NCBI RefSeq assembly: GCF_900129765.1
Contig: NZ_FQWU01000001.1
Location: forward strand, 434,001 to 498,000
Reading direction: 5' to 3'
From: Massilia sp. CF038
Lineage (GTDB): Bacteria > Pseudomonadota > Gammaproteobacteria > Burkholderiales > Burkholderiaceae_D
DNA: 64,000 nucleotides
Shown: positions 9,993 through 18,372 of the stretch, one piece after another
Layout of the letters: the number at the start of each line of letters is the position of its first letter
How positions within the stretch are numbered: the stretch's first letter is position 1
Program-made: the position numbers and the translations under genes
The notes under the pieces: model-generated
Told to the model about the DNA's origin: nothing
Databases searched by the model: none
What the model saw: the letters and a program-made list of their open reading frames with translations, nothing else

Positions 9993-10077
9993 CATCATCC
10001 TCGCGAAGGCGGGGATCTATACCACGCTGAACGACTTCGGGCACGTGGTATAGGCCCCCGCCTACGCGAGGGCGATG
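9993..10077. repeat. REP-like inverted repeat, copy 3
   Basis: Arms 9993-10021 and 10049-10077 are closely complementary, and the stem continues inward through ACCACG/CGTGGT, so the whole 85 bp can fold as one long hairpin. It lies just after lpdA and may stabilise the 3' end of the operon mRNA. Confidence 0.85.
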
Positions 10078-10110
10078 TAGCAGCTGTTTTGCGCCTTCGG
10101 TGTGGCAAAC

Positions 10111-10140
10111 AAAAAGGGAAGCTCGCGCTTCCCTTTTTTT
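10111..10140. terminator. Rho-independent terminator (bidirectional)
   Basis: AAAAAGGGAAGC, loop TCGC and GCTTCCCTTTTTTT form a perfect 12-bp stem with T-tracts on both strands. It can end the pdh operon on the plus strand and the small gene 10192-10377 on the minus strand. Confidence 0.9.
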
Positions 10141-10191
10141 ACGCCTGCGTCGCACGGGACGCCTGTCAGCCCTTGGCTGATTGTTCTTCGT

Positions 10192-10377
10192 TTAGTTGTA
10201 ACTGGTCCAGCGGGTTGGAATTTCCATCGCGCCGCTGCGGGCGGCGTCGACATAGGCGCGCATTTCTGCGACCACGGCTTCGAGTTTTTCGGTGTTCGGG
10301 TTTTCGAGAAACCCTTTCATGCGTTCATTGAGTGCGGCGTGCTGATCGCGCCATTCGTAGCGAGCGGACTTGCTCAT
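10192..10377 (-). CDS. Hypothetical 61-residue protein
   Basis: The small protein begins MSKSARYEWRDQHAALNERM and is hydrophilic and probably helical, with no signal peptide or membrane segment. The start is supported by ACAGGAGGC immediately upstream. It stands alone between the pdh terminator and the TetR gene, 79 bp after the TetR stop on the same strand. I do not recognise the family. Confidence 0.7.
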   Translation of the reverse strand: MSKSARYEWRDQHAALNERMKGFLENPNTEKLEAVVAEMRAYVDAARSGAMEIPTRWTSYN

Positions 10378-10456
10378 AAAGCCTCCTGTAAAGACTACAG
10401 CTTGCCAGATTGCCCAACACGGTTCGGTGCGCTGACGCACATACGCGTCAGCCGCC

Positions 10457-11110
10457 TTACGCCTGTTTCAGCACACTGCGGTAGAACAGGCCGAGACGAC
10501 GATGCAGCAAGCGCAGCATTTCATCGCGGGGCTGCTGGGCCGGGTCGAACAGGAAGCGCGAGTACGGGTCACCCATGATGCATTGAATCAGGAAGCTGGG
10601 CAGCAGATCGAGGTCGACATCGTCGTGCATCAAGGCGCGCATTTCCGACCGGGCGAAAAAATTGCCCAGCATTTCGCGCGTCTGGCGCGGGCCCGCTTCA
10701 AAGAAGGAGGTGCCCACTTCCGGATTGGTCTTTGATTCCGCAATGACCATGCGCTGCACGGCCAGCGCCTCGGGCGCGGTGATCATGTCCAGAAAATGCT
10801 CGCCGAATTCGTCCACGATTTCCTTGAACGGCCGCTGATCGCCTTCCATCTGGTTGGGCGTGATGAAGCGGTCGCGATTGGCGATCAGAACGGCCTGGAA
10901 CAGGCCGGACTTGCCGCCGAATTTGACATAAATTGTCCGAACGGCAACATGGGCTTCGCGGGCGATCAATTCGAGGCTGACCTTTCCGTAACCCAACTTT
11001 AGAAACAACTGGCCTGCGGTCTCGATCAAGCCTTGATGGCGTGCTTCCAGGTCGGCGGCGCGAGGGCGGCCAGGGGCTTTGTGTGCTGGTAGTACCGGTG
11101 CTTTTTCCAT
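10457..11110 (-). CDS. TetR/AcrR-family repressor of the adjacent efflux operon
   Basis: The protein has 217 residues with an N-terminal TetR helix-turn-helix at about 25-70 (LIAREAHVAVRTIYVKFGGKSGLF) and a C-terminal ligand-binding domain ending in a long TetR_C-like helix bundle. It is transcribed divergently from the efflux operon starting at 11220, with a palindrome at 11133-11156 between them. By analogy with EmrR- and AcrR-type arrangements it probably represses both itself and the pump until an efflux substrate binds; that role is inferred. Confidence 0.9.
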   Translation of the reverse strand: MEKAPVLPAHKAPGRPRAADLEARHQGLIETAGQLFLKLGYGKVSLELIAREAHVAVRTIYVKFGGKSGLFQAVLIANRDRFITPNQMEGDQRPFKEIVDEFGEHFLDMITAPEALAVQRMVIAESKTNPEVGTSFFEAGPRQTREMLGNFFARSEMRALMHDDVDLDLLPSFLIQCIMGDPYSRFLFDPAQQPRDEMLRLLHRRLGLFYRSVLKQA

Positions 11111-11132
11111 GGCGTCACTTTAGAGCAAAATA

Positions 11133-11156
11133 AAATGAAATGCAATCGTTTCATTT
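11133..11156. promoter_or_regulatory. Putative TetR-family operator
   Basis: AAATGAAA (11133-11140) and TTTCATTT (11149-11156) are perfect inverted arms around 8 bp. The site abuts the -35 of the efflux promoter and lies 23 bp before the TetR start codon. An extra half-site TTTCATTT is at 11199-11206. Confidence 0.7.
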
Positions 11157-11157
11157 C

Positions 11158-11186
11158 TTGACTTGCTCCAGGGAATGGATAATAAT
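11158..11186 (+). promoter_or_regulatory. Sigma70 promoter of the efflux operon
   Basis: TTGACT (11158-11163), 17 bp and AATAAT (11181-11186). The palindromic operator ends one base before the -35 and the third half-site lies 13 bp after the -10, so repressor binding would bracket RNA polymerase. Confidence 0.65.
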
Positions 11187-11219
11187 GCTCGAACCCCATT
11201 TCATTTTCGGAGCAGTGCC

Positions 11220-12356
11220 ATGTCCCAGTCATCCCAGAAAGTCGAGCCGCCAGCGCTCGCGGCCGTACCACCCGCCACCGAACCGGCAGCGGCCCCGCCG
11301 AACTGGCGCGTGCGCGGCATTCTGGCGATCATCGTGCTGGGCGCCATCGGCTTCGGCGCCAAGATGTGGTACCACAGCACCCACTACGTGGAAACGGAAA
11401 ACGCCTACGTGGCAGGCCACGTCACCCCAGTGTCCTCGCGCATTGCTGGTGTGGTCACCCGCGTGCTGGTGGAAGACAACCAGATCATCAAGGCTGGCGA
11501 CGTGATCGCCGAACTCGATCCGGCCGACCAGCACGTGCGTGTCGAACAGATCCAGGCGCAGATCGCCAGCGCCGAACAGCAAGTGCTGCAAGCCGAGGCC
11601 CAGGTTGCGCAAACCCGTGCCCAGGCGCTCGCTGCCAACGCCCAGGTGGCCCAATCGCAGGCGCAGCTGGTGCGTGCGAATCAGGACGCCGAGCGTTTCA
11701 GCCAGTTGTATAGCTCGACGATGAAGGCCGTGTCGAAGGCTGAAGTGGACGCTGCCAACGCCAGCCGCGCCGGCGCCACTGCCGACCTGGCAGCGCGCCG
11801 CGGCAACGTGGAAGCAGCGCAAGCCCAGATCGTCGCCGCCGGCGCTGCCCGCGATGTGGTCAAGGCCCAGATCAAAGTGCTGCAGACCCAGCTCAAGGAC
11901 GCCAAGCAGCAGCTGGCCTACAACAGCATCGTCGCACCAGTCGGTGGCCGTCTGGGCAAGCGCAGCGTGGAAGTGGGCGCGCGCGTCCAGCCAGGCCAGC
12001 AGCTCGCCGCTATCGTGCAGGACGACGTGTGGGTGACCGCCAATTTCAAGGAAACCCAGCTCGCCGGTTTGAAGCCTGGCCAGGAAGTCAAAGTCGCCAT
12101 CGACGCGCTGGCCAAACAGCACCTGACTGGCCGCGTGGACAGCTTCTCGCCTGCGTCGGGCAACCAGTTCGCCCTGCTGCCAGCCGATAACGCCACCGGT
12201 AACTTCACCAAGATCGTACAGCGCGTACCAGTCAAGATCACCTTGCGTCCGGAAGACGTGAAACACCTCAATGGCCGTCTGGTGCCAGGCATGTCGGCCA
12301 TGGTGGAAGTCGAGATCACCCAGGCCATGCCGGCTACCACCACCGCCGCGCGCTAA
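11220..12356 (+). CDS. HlyD/EmrA-family membrane fusion protein of an MFS efflux pump
   Basis: The protein has 378 residues: a Pro/Ala-rich cytoplasmic start, one transmembrane segment at about 32-50, a periplasmic lipoyl-like half (YVETENAYVAGHVTPV), a long alpha-helical hairpin rich in Gln/Ala (about 100-220) and a beta-barrel end. This is the EmrA pattern of a periplasmic adaptor linking an inner-membrane MFS pump to an outer-membrane channel. The start at 11220 has GGAG upstream. It lies 9 bp before the pump gene. An emrA-type symbol would be an analogy only. Confidence 0.92.
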   Translation: MSQSSQKVEPPALAAVPPATEPAAAPPNWRVRGILAIIVLGAIGFGAKMWYHSTHYVETENAYVAGHVTPVSSRIAGVVTRVLVEDNQIIKAGDVIAELDPADQHVRVEQIQAQIASAEQQVLQAEAQVAQTRAQALAANAQVAQSQAQLVRANQDAERFSQLYSSTMKAVSKAEVDAANASRAGATADLAARRGNVEAAQAQIVAAGAARDVVKAQIKVLQTQLKDAKQQLAYNSIVAPVGGRLGKRSVEVGARVQPGQQLAAIVQDDVWVTANFKETQLAGLKPGQEVKVAIDALAKQHLTGRVDSFSPASGNQFALLPADNATGNFTKIVQRVPVKITLRPEDVKHLNGRLVPGMSAMVEVEITQAMPATTTAAR

Positions 12357-12365
12357 GACACTGCC

Positions 12366-13973
12366 ATGACCAGTTCGACCAGTACTATGAAAGGGGGCGG
12401 CATGGGGGCCGCACCTGTAATCGCCGAAAAGGTCGAACTGCGAACCTGGATCGCGGTGGCCGCCGGCATGCTTGGCGCGTTCATGGCGATCCTGGATATC
12501 CAGATCACCAACTCGTCGCTGCGCGACATTCTTGGCTCGCTCTCTGCCACGCAGGAAGAGGGCTCGTGGATTTCGACTGCCTACCTGTGCGCGGAAATCG
12601 TCATCATCCCGCTGACCGCGCTGCTGACCCAGGTATTTGGCCTGCGCGGCTACCTGATGGGCACGACCGCGCTGTTCCTGATTTTTTCCACCCTGTGCGG
12701 CACCGCCTGGAACCTGGAGAGCATGATCGCCTTCCGCGTGCTGCAAGGGATCACCGGCGGCGCCCTGATTCCGATGGCGATGACGCTGGTGATGACCAAG
12801 CTGCCGCCTTCAAAGCGCGCTGCCGGCATGGGCATTTTTGGCCTGACCGCCACACTGGCGCCGGCCATGGGCCCGACCGTGGGTGGCTACCTGTCCGAAA
12901 TTTACGGCTGGCCGACCATTTTCTACATCAACTGGGCGCCTGGTCTGCTGCTGCTGTTTGGCGTGTGGTGGGGCCTGGACCGCGACAAGGGCCAGCTCAA
13001 ACTGCTGGCCGAAGCGGACTGGCTGGGCATCGCCCTGATGGCTGTTGGTCTGGGCTCGCTGACCATCATGCTCGAAGAAGGCAATTCGAAGGACTGGTTC
13101 GATTCGAACTTCATCCTCACCTTTGCCGCGCTGTCAGTGACAGGTATTCTGGGCTGGGCCTACACCAGCTTCATGAGCCCGAAGCCGTTCGTGAACCTGC
13201 GCCTGTACGGCCAGCGTAACTTCCTGGTCGCCACCGTGCTGTCGGGCGTGATCGGTATGGGCTTGTATGGCTCCTCGTACCTGCTGCCGCTGTACCTGGG
13301 TCAGATCGCCGGCTACACCCCGATGCAGATTGGTGAAGTCATCATGTGGGCCGGGCTGCCGCAGCTGTTCATCATGCCGTTTGCCGCGATTTTGTCGTCC
13401 AAGGTGGACAACCGCATCCTATGCGGCTTCGGGCTGACCATGTTCGGCATCTCGTGCATGATGAACGCCTACATGGACGCCAGCACGGGTTACGACCAGC
13501 TGTTCTGGTCGCAGATCGTGCGCGCCGCCGGCCAGCCCTTCATCATGCTGACGCTGTCGCAGTTTGCCATGCACGGTATCGCACCGAAGGACACGGCATC
13601 GGCATCGAGCCTGTTCAACATGACCCGCAACCTGGGCGGCTCGGTCGGCATCGCCATGCTGGCCACCACGCTGACCAACCGCGAGCACTTCCACTCTGCC
13701 ATCATCGGCCAGTCGGTGTCGTCGTTCTCGGCTGCCACCCAGCAGCGGCTGGACCAGTTGAGTGCCGCCTTCATCAGCAATGGCATCGATCCCGCCACGG
13801 CCGCCGACAAGGCGCTGGGCGTGATCGACCGCATCGTGCGGCGCGAAGCGTTCGTCATGGCTTACAACGACGGCTTCGTGATCATGGCGGTGTTCCTGTT
13901 CGCGTGCGTCGGCGCGCTGTTCTTTGCCGACAAAGTCAAAGCACCATCCGGCGCTGGCGCCGGCGCCCACTAA
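12366..13973 (+). CDS. DHA2-family MFS multidrug transporter (EmrB/QacA type)
   Basis: The protein has 535 residues with about 14 transmembrane helices, typical of DHA2 proton/drug antiporters. The helix-1 motif GAFMAILDIQITNSSL and the motif-C-like region LAPAMGPTVGGYL of helix 5 are visible. It would export lipophilic or anionic toxicants using the proton gradient through the EmrA-like adaptor and the NodT factor encoded on either side. Several in-frame ATGs exist; 12366 is the first after the adaptor stop, and MKGGGMG further in is an alternative start. Confidence 0.93.
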   Translation: MTSSTSTMKGGGMGAAPVIAEKVELRTWIAVAAGMLGAFMAILDIQITNSSLRDILGSLSATQEEGSWISTAYLCAEIVIIPLTALLTQVFGLRGYLMGTTALFLIFSTLCGTAWNLESMIAFRVLQGITGGALIPMAMTLVMTKLPPSKRAAGMGIFGLTATLAPAMGPTVGGYLSEIYGWPTIFYINWAPGLLLLFGVWWGLDRDKGQLKLLAEADWLGIALMAVGLGSLTIMLEEGNSKDWFDSNFILTFAALSVTGILGWAYTSFMSPKPFVNLRLYGQRNFLVATVLSGVIGMGLYGSSYLLPLYLGQIAGYTPMQIGEVIMWAGLPQLFIMPFAAILSSKVDNRILCGFGLTMFGISCMMNAYMDASTGYDQLFWSQIVRAAGQPFIMLTLSQFAMHGIAPKDTASASSLFNMTRNLGGSVGIAMLATTLTNREHFHSAIIGQSVSSFSAATQQRLDQLSAAFISNGIDPATAADKALGVIDRIVRREAFVMAYNDGFVIMAVFLFACVGALFFADKVKAPSGAGAGAH

Positions 13974-13995
13974 TATGATGTACGGAGAAGCAAAC

Positions 13996-15429
13996 ATGAA
14001 ACCATTGATCCTGTGCGCGATGCTGGCGCTGGCCGGCTGCACCACCATTGGCAGCGACTTCGTCGCCCCGGCCGACACCTCGGCCCCGGCCTGGCGTCAC
14101 GCTACCACCGAGGCGGACAGCGCACGCTTGCCGGCCGAGTGGTGGACCGTGTTCGGCGACGACACGCTGAACGCGCTTGAACAGCGCGCCGTGCGTGACA
14201 ATGCCGGCGTCAAAGCCAGTGCCCAGCGTCTGCTGCAGGCGCAAGCGCAGCTGAGCAACCTGAAAAGCGCGCAAGGCCCGAGCGTGAACCTGGGCGTCTC
14301 GGCGGCCAACTCGCGCACCTCGGCCGAGACGGCGCAAGCGCTGGCGCTGGGTGGCCGCTCGATCGAAGGTGACAACTACACCGTCGGCGCCTCGCTGTCG
14401 TATGAGCTGGACCTGTGGGGCCGCGTGCGGCGCGTGGTCGAAGCGGCCGACGCCCAGGCGCTGCAAACCCAGAATGACCGCGACGGCGTGATCCTGCTGC
14501 TGTCGGCGCAAGTAGCGCAAACCTACTGGCAGCTGCGCGGGCTGGACGTCGAACTGGCCATTTTGCAGCAGGCCCTCAAGGCGCGTGCCGAAGCGCAGGA
14601 CGTGGTGGAAGCGCGTCTGAACGGCGGCCTGACCAACGAACTGGATGTCGCGCGTGCGCGCATCGAACGCGCCAATGCCGAAGCGGACCTGCACGAAGTG
14701 CAGCGTCAGCGCAATCTGCTCGAACACAGCCTGGCCGTGCTGACCGGCGTGTCGCCTTCGTCGCCTCTGATCACAGCACTGAATACCACCGTGCTGCCCG
14801 AGCCGCCTGCGATTCCCGTTGGCTTGCCGGCGAGCTTGCTGGCGCAGCGTCCCGACCTGGCCGCCAGCGTGGCCGGACTGCGTGCGGCGAATGCCCAGGT
14901 AGCCGTGGCAGAAGGCGCCTTCTATCCCTCGCTCAGCCTGACAGGCAACTTCGGTTATGCCTCCGAGAGCCTGAGCAATCTGGTGAGCGGCGGCGCGCGC
15001 CAATTCTCGATTGGCCCGCTGGCCCTGTCGCTGCCGCTGTTTGACGGTGGCCGCAACAAGTCCAACCTGGCGCTGCAAAAAGCGCGCTACGGCGAAGCGA
15101 TTGCGAACCACGAAGGCAAGCTGCTGACGGCCTTGCGCGAAGTGGAAGACGCGCTGTCGGACGTGCAGCAGCGACAGCGTCAGGGCCAGGTGCAAGCCCA
15201 GTCGCAGGAAGCGGCAGCGCGTGCCGTGCTGGTTGCCACCGCGCGCTACGAGCGTGGCCTGTCGACCTACCTGGACGTGACGGACGCCCAGCGCAGTTCG
15301 CTGGCAGCTGACCGCGCCGCGGCCCAGATCCGCACCCAGCGCCTGCTGGCCGCCGTTGCCGTGGCCCGTTCCCTGGGCGCTGGCTGGACCCTGCAAGCGC
15401 CAGTCGCGACCATCGCCAACGCCAAATAG
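13996..15429 (+). CDS. NodT-family outer-membrane efflux lipoprotein
   Basis: The protein has 477 residues. A lipoprotein signal ends in LALAGC (lipidated Cys15), followed by two outer-membrane efflux (TolC-like) repeats rich in Ala/Gln/Arg coiled coil. Family motifs such as SLSYELDLWGRVRR and the repeat GPLALSLPLFDGGRN are visible. It forms the exit duct for the pump. The start at 13996 is fixed by GGAGAAG upstream and by the lipobox position; longer frames overlap the pump gene. It is the third gene of the efflux operon. Confidence 0.94.
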   Translation: MKPLILCAMLALAGCTTIGSDFVAPADTSAPAWRHATTEADSARLPAEWWTVFGDDTLNALEQRAVRDNAGVKASAQRLLQAQAQLSNLKSAQGPSVNLGVSAANSRTSAETAQALALGGRSIEGDNYTVGASLSYELDLWGRVRRVVEAADAQALQTQNDRDGVILLLSAQVAQTYWQLRGLDVELAILQQALKARAEAQDVVEARLNGGLTNELDVARARIERANAEADLHEVQRQRNLLEHSLAVLTGVSPSSPLITALNTTVLPEPPAIPVGLPASLLAQRPDLAASVAGLRAANAQVAVAEGAFYPSLSLTGNFGYASESLSNLVSGGARQFSIGPLALSLPLFDGGRNKSNLALQKARYGEAIANHEGKLLTALREVEDALSDVQQRQRQGQVQAQSQEAAARAVLVATARYERGLSTYLDVTDAQRSSLAADRAAAQIRTQRLLAAVAVARSLGAGWTLQAPVATIANAK

Positions 15430-15477
15430 AGTCATTCCCCTGCGCCGAAAGTTGCAACTTCGGCGTCAGCCCTCCTG

Positions 15478-15673
15478 TTGCACAATCGGGGTCAGACCTC
15501 AATTCTGCAAGATTTTGTCTGCCTGGCGGTGGCCAAGTTTTCGTTTTGTCGTGCGATCGCGCCACTTTGTGGCTGTGCGACGTTGGAATTCACGAAAAAC
15601 CCGAAGAATTGGGGTCTGACCCCGATTTTGAAACAAGTTGCAGTATTGAGGTCTGACCCCGATTTTGCAATTG
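15478..15673. repeat. Inverted-repeat element with GGGGTC-T-GACCCC cores
   Basis: A 34-bp unit at 15478-15511 (minus orientation) and 15640-15673 (plus orientation, beginning TTGCAGTATTGAGGTCTGAC) match at about 31 of 34 positions as inverted terminal repeats. A third, partial unit containing the perfect 13-bp palindrome GGGGTCTGACCCC is at 15611-15623. Together they fill most of the 336-bp gap between the NodT gene and the M49 gene. No reading frame inside looks real. It resembles a MITE or REP cluster. Confidence 0.75.
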
Positions 15674-15765
15674 TGGGTCTGCTGGGCTGTTTTGTGGCGG
15701 GATGTGCTTTTGGGCGGCGAGTCGTTTTACAATCGCGGTCATTGCCATTGCTTTCACAAGGACCC

Positions 15766-17493
15766 ATGAAAAACCTTCTTGCCCCCATCTTGTTCGCGCT
15801 CGGTGCCAGCGCGGCGTATGCCGCTGAGCCCGCTGCTGCGCCAGCGCCGCATGTGGCCAGCGCCACCGAATTGCATGGCATGGCCAAACGCTATGCGCCA
15901 GTCGATCTGACTGCCGATATTTCCTCTCTTTCCGCCGGCGACCGCGCTGCCATCGTCAAGCTGATCGAGGCCGCCAAAATTGTCGATACGCTTCAGCTGC
16001 GGCAGCGCTGGGCTGGCAATGAGGCGCTGTGGGCGGCGCTGAAGAAGGACAAGTCGGCCCTGGGCAAGGCGCGTCTCGATTATTTCTGGCTCAATAAGGG
16101 ACCATGGTCGATCCTGGATGATCATATGTCCTTCATGCCGGCGGACTTTAAAGGCATCAAGATCCCGGCCAAGAAACCCGAAGGCGCCAATTTCTATCCG
16201 GCCGGCGCCACCAAGCCAGCCCTGGAAGCGTGGATGAACGCGCTGCCGCCAAAAGACAAGGAAGCGGCGCAGTGGTTCTTCACCACCATCCGCAGCCAGC
16301 CCGATGGCAGCTTCAAGACCGTGACGTATGCGGATGAATACAAGGTCGAACTGACTCGCCTGGCGCAGCTGCTGCGTGAGGCCGCCGCCGCCACCGACAA
16401 TGCCTCGCTCAAGAAATTCCTGACCCTGCGCGCCGATGCCTTCCTGTCGAACGATTATCTGGCGTCGGATTTTGCGTGGATGGATCTGGATGCGCCAGTC
16501 GACATCACGATCGGCCCGTACGAGACCTACAACGATGAACTGTTCGGCTACAAGGCGGCGTTCGAGGCCTACGTCAGCATTCGCGATCAGAAGGAAACCA
16601 GCAAGCTCGATTTCTTCAGCCAGCATATGCAGGAGCTGGAAGACAATCTGCCGCTCGATGCCAAGTACCGCAATCCCAAAGTCGGCGCGCTCGCGCCCAT
16701 GGTGGTGGTGAACCAGGTATATGGCGCCGGTGACGGCAATATGGGGGTGCAGACCGCTGCTTACAATCTGCCCAACGATGAGCGCATCATCAGCCAGCGC
16801 GGCTCCAAGCGTGTCATGCTAAAAAATATTCAGGAAGCGAAATTCAAGTCGACCCTGACGCCCATCGCCAAACTGGTGCTGCGCCAGGATGCGCAGGCCG
16901 ACCTCGATTTCGATTCCTTCTTTACCCATATCCTGGCCCACGAGATCACCCATGGCCTCGGTCCGCACCTGACCAACAACGACGGCAAGCCATCGACCCC
17001 GCGCCAGGACTTGAAGGATACCTATTCCACCATCGAGGAAGCCAAGGCCGATATCGCCGGCCTGTGGGCGCTTGGCTACATGATGGACAAGGGCCAGCTG
17101 AAGGACACGCTGGGGCAGGGCGCCAGCGCCGAGCGCAAGCTGTATAACACCTTCCTGGCGTCGGCCTTCCGCACCCTGCATTTCGGCCTGACCGATTCAC
17201 ATGCACGGGGCATGGCGATTCAGCTTAATTATCTGCTCGACAAGGGCGCCTTCGTCTCGCATGGCGACGGCACTTTCTCCACCGATTTTGGGAAGATCAA
17301 ACAGGCAGTGACGGACTTGAACCGCGAGTTCCTGACCATCGAGGCCACCGGCGACTACCAGCGCGCGCAGGCGATGATGGCGCGTTACGTGGTGATCCGC
17401 CCCGATGTGCAGAAGGGCCTCGACAAAATGAAGGCGGTGCCGAACGATATCCGGCCGGCGTTTTCCACCGCCGCCCAATTGCTGAAGAAATAG
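15766..17493 (+). CDS. Secreted M49-like (dipeptidyl-peptidase III-related) zinc hydrolase
   Basis: The protein has 575 residues. A signal peptide (about 1-20, ending AYA) is followed by an M49-like body. The zinc motif HEITHGLGPH and the downstream EEAKADIAGLWAL (further ligand) match the subgroup found in the C-terminal half of plant Nudix hydrolase 3. Classic DPP III has HEXXGH; here the spacing is HEXXH. The start at 15766 gives the signal peptide; a longer frame would begin within the repeat element. TACAAT at 15729 is a possible -10. Substrate specificity is unknown. Confidence 0.85.
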   Translation: MKNLLAPILFALGASAAYAAEPAAAPAPHVASATELHGMAKRYAPVDLTADISSLSAGDRAAIVKLIEAAKIVDTLQLRQRWAGNEALWAALKKDKSALGKARLDYFWLNKGPWSILDDHMSFMPADFKGIKIPAKKPEGANFYPAGATKPALEAWMNALPPKDKEAAQWFFTTIRSQPDGSFKTVTYADEYKVELTRLAQLLREAAAATDNASLKKFLTLRADAFLSNDYLASDFAWMDLDAPVDITIGPYETYNDELFGYKAAFEAYVSIRDQKETSKLDFFSQHMQELEDNLPLDAKYRNPKVGALAPMVVVNQVYGAGDGNMGVQTAAYNLPNDERIISQRGSKRVMLKNIQEAKFKSTLTPIAKLVLRQDAQADLDFDSFFTHILAHEITHGLGPHLTNNDGKPSTPRQDLKDTYSTIEEAKADIAGLWALGYMMDKGQLKDTLGQGASAERKLYNTFLASAFRTLHFGLTDSHARGMAIQLNYLLDKGAFVSHGDGTFSTDFGKIKQAVTDLNREFLTIEATGDYQRAQAMMARYVVIRPDVQKGLDKMKAVPNDIRPAFSTAAQLLKK

Positions 17494-17513
17494 CAAGCTG
17501 TCATCGACCATAT

Positions 17514-17541
17514 AAAAACCACGGTGCGCCGTGGTTTTTTT
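17514..17541 (+). terminator. Rho-independent terminator after the M49-like gene
   Basis: AAAAACCACGG, a 4-base loop and CCGTGGTTTTTTT form an 11-bp stem with a T-tract 20 bp after the stop codon. Confidence 0.9.
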
Positions 17542-17679
17542 ACGTCGTAATTTTATGAAGCTGCTAAGCAAAATGCGCCAAGTGTTGAGGATTTTCCACA
17601 AGGAAAAATCTTTTTCATAAAAGATAGTGCACTGAAATAAATTGCCGCATAGCATGGAGTCATCCTTTGAGGAACTGCC

Positions 17680-18372
17680 ATGCTCAAGACTCTCCTGACC
17701 GCCGCGCTTGCAATGTTGTCCTTGTCCGCCCACGCTGGCGCGCAACTGACCGAGATGGAGACGCGCTGGCTGAAAGCCGCCGCACCCGTGCTGGCGCAGG
17801 CCCAGCGTATGGGCCTTCCCATCGATATCACCGTGCAGCCCGTGGCCCGGCCGAATGATGTGCCGCTGGCGATGGGCTTTGCTGACGGCCGCTGCAAACT
17901 GGTGCTGTCCATGCGCGGCAATCCGGACGCCGAAAAGGTGCTGGAGAATGTGGCCGCAGCCGACCGCCCGGTCCTGATGGAAGCGATGGCTGCGCACGAG
18001 GTGGGCCATTGCTACCGCGTGGTGCAGGGCCGCTGGCATGCGCTGCCGGCCGGCTTTGAGGAAACGGGCGACGAACGCGCGGATGATCCTTCGCTGCTGG
18101 TGGCGGCCAAGGCCATGCGCGAAAACCGGCGTGAGGAAGGCTACGCCGACCTGGTGGCACTGGCCTGGATCCAGCGCCATCACCCCGCCAGCTATAACAA
18201 GACGTATGCCTGGCTGAGCGCATTGCGCGAAGTGCAACCCGTCGCTGGCGCCAGCCACGATACGCGCGCCTGGGTGCGCCTGGCCAAGGATGCCAGCCTG
18301 TTTGCACAAGTGAGCAATCCCTTCGAAGATGTGGCCGCAGCCTGGGGTCAGGGCTTGCTGAGCAATGATTAA
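17680..18372 (+). CDS. Secreted HEVGHC putative metalloprotease, paralog 1
   Basis: The protein has 230 residues with a signal peptide (about 1-20, ending AHAGA). A zincin-like motif HEVGHC is followed by EEGYADLVALAW, which could give the third (Glu) ligand, as in gluzincins. GAGGA precedes ATG 17680. The next gene is a paralog with the same two motifs and overlaps this one by 8 bp, so they are co-translated. I do not recognise a named family; function as an active peptidase is inferred from the motif only. Confidence 0.75.
   Translation: MLKTLLTAALAMLSLSAHAGAQLTEMETRWLKAAAPVLAQAQRMGLPIDITVQPVARPNDVPLAMGFADGRCKLVLSMRGNPDAEKVLENVAAADRPVLMEAMAAHEVGHCYRVVQGRWHALPAGFEETGDERADDPSLLVAAKAMRENRREEGYADLVALAWIQRHHPASYNKTYAWLSALREVQPVAGASHDTRAWVRLAKDASLFAQVSNPFEDVAAAWGQGLLSND

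Noticed and set aside
15430-15765. In-frame 5' extension of the M49-like gene from 15478
   Set aside because: The extra residues are encoded by the repeat element and would remove the signal peptide from the N-terminus; ATG 15766 is better.
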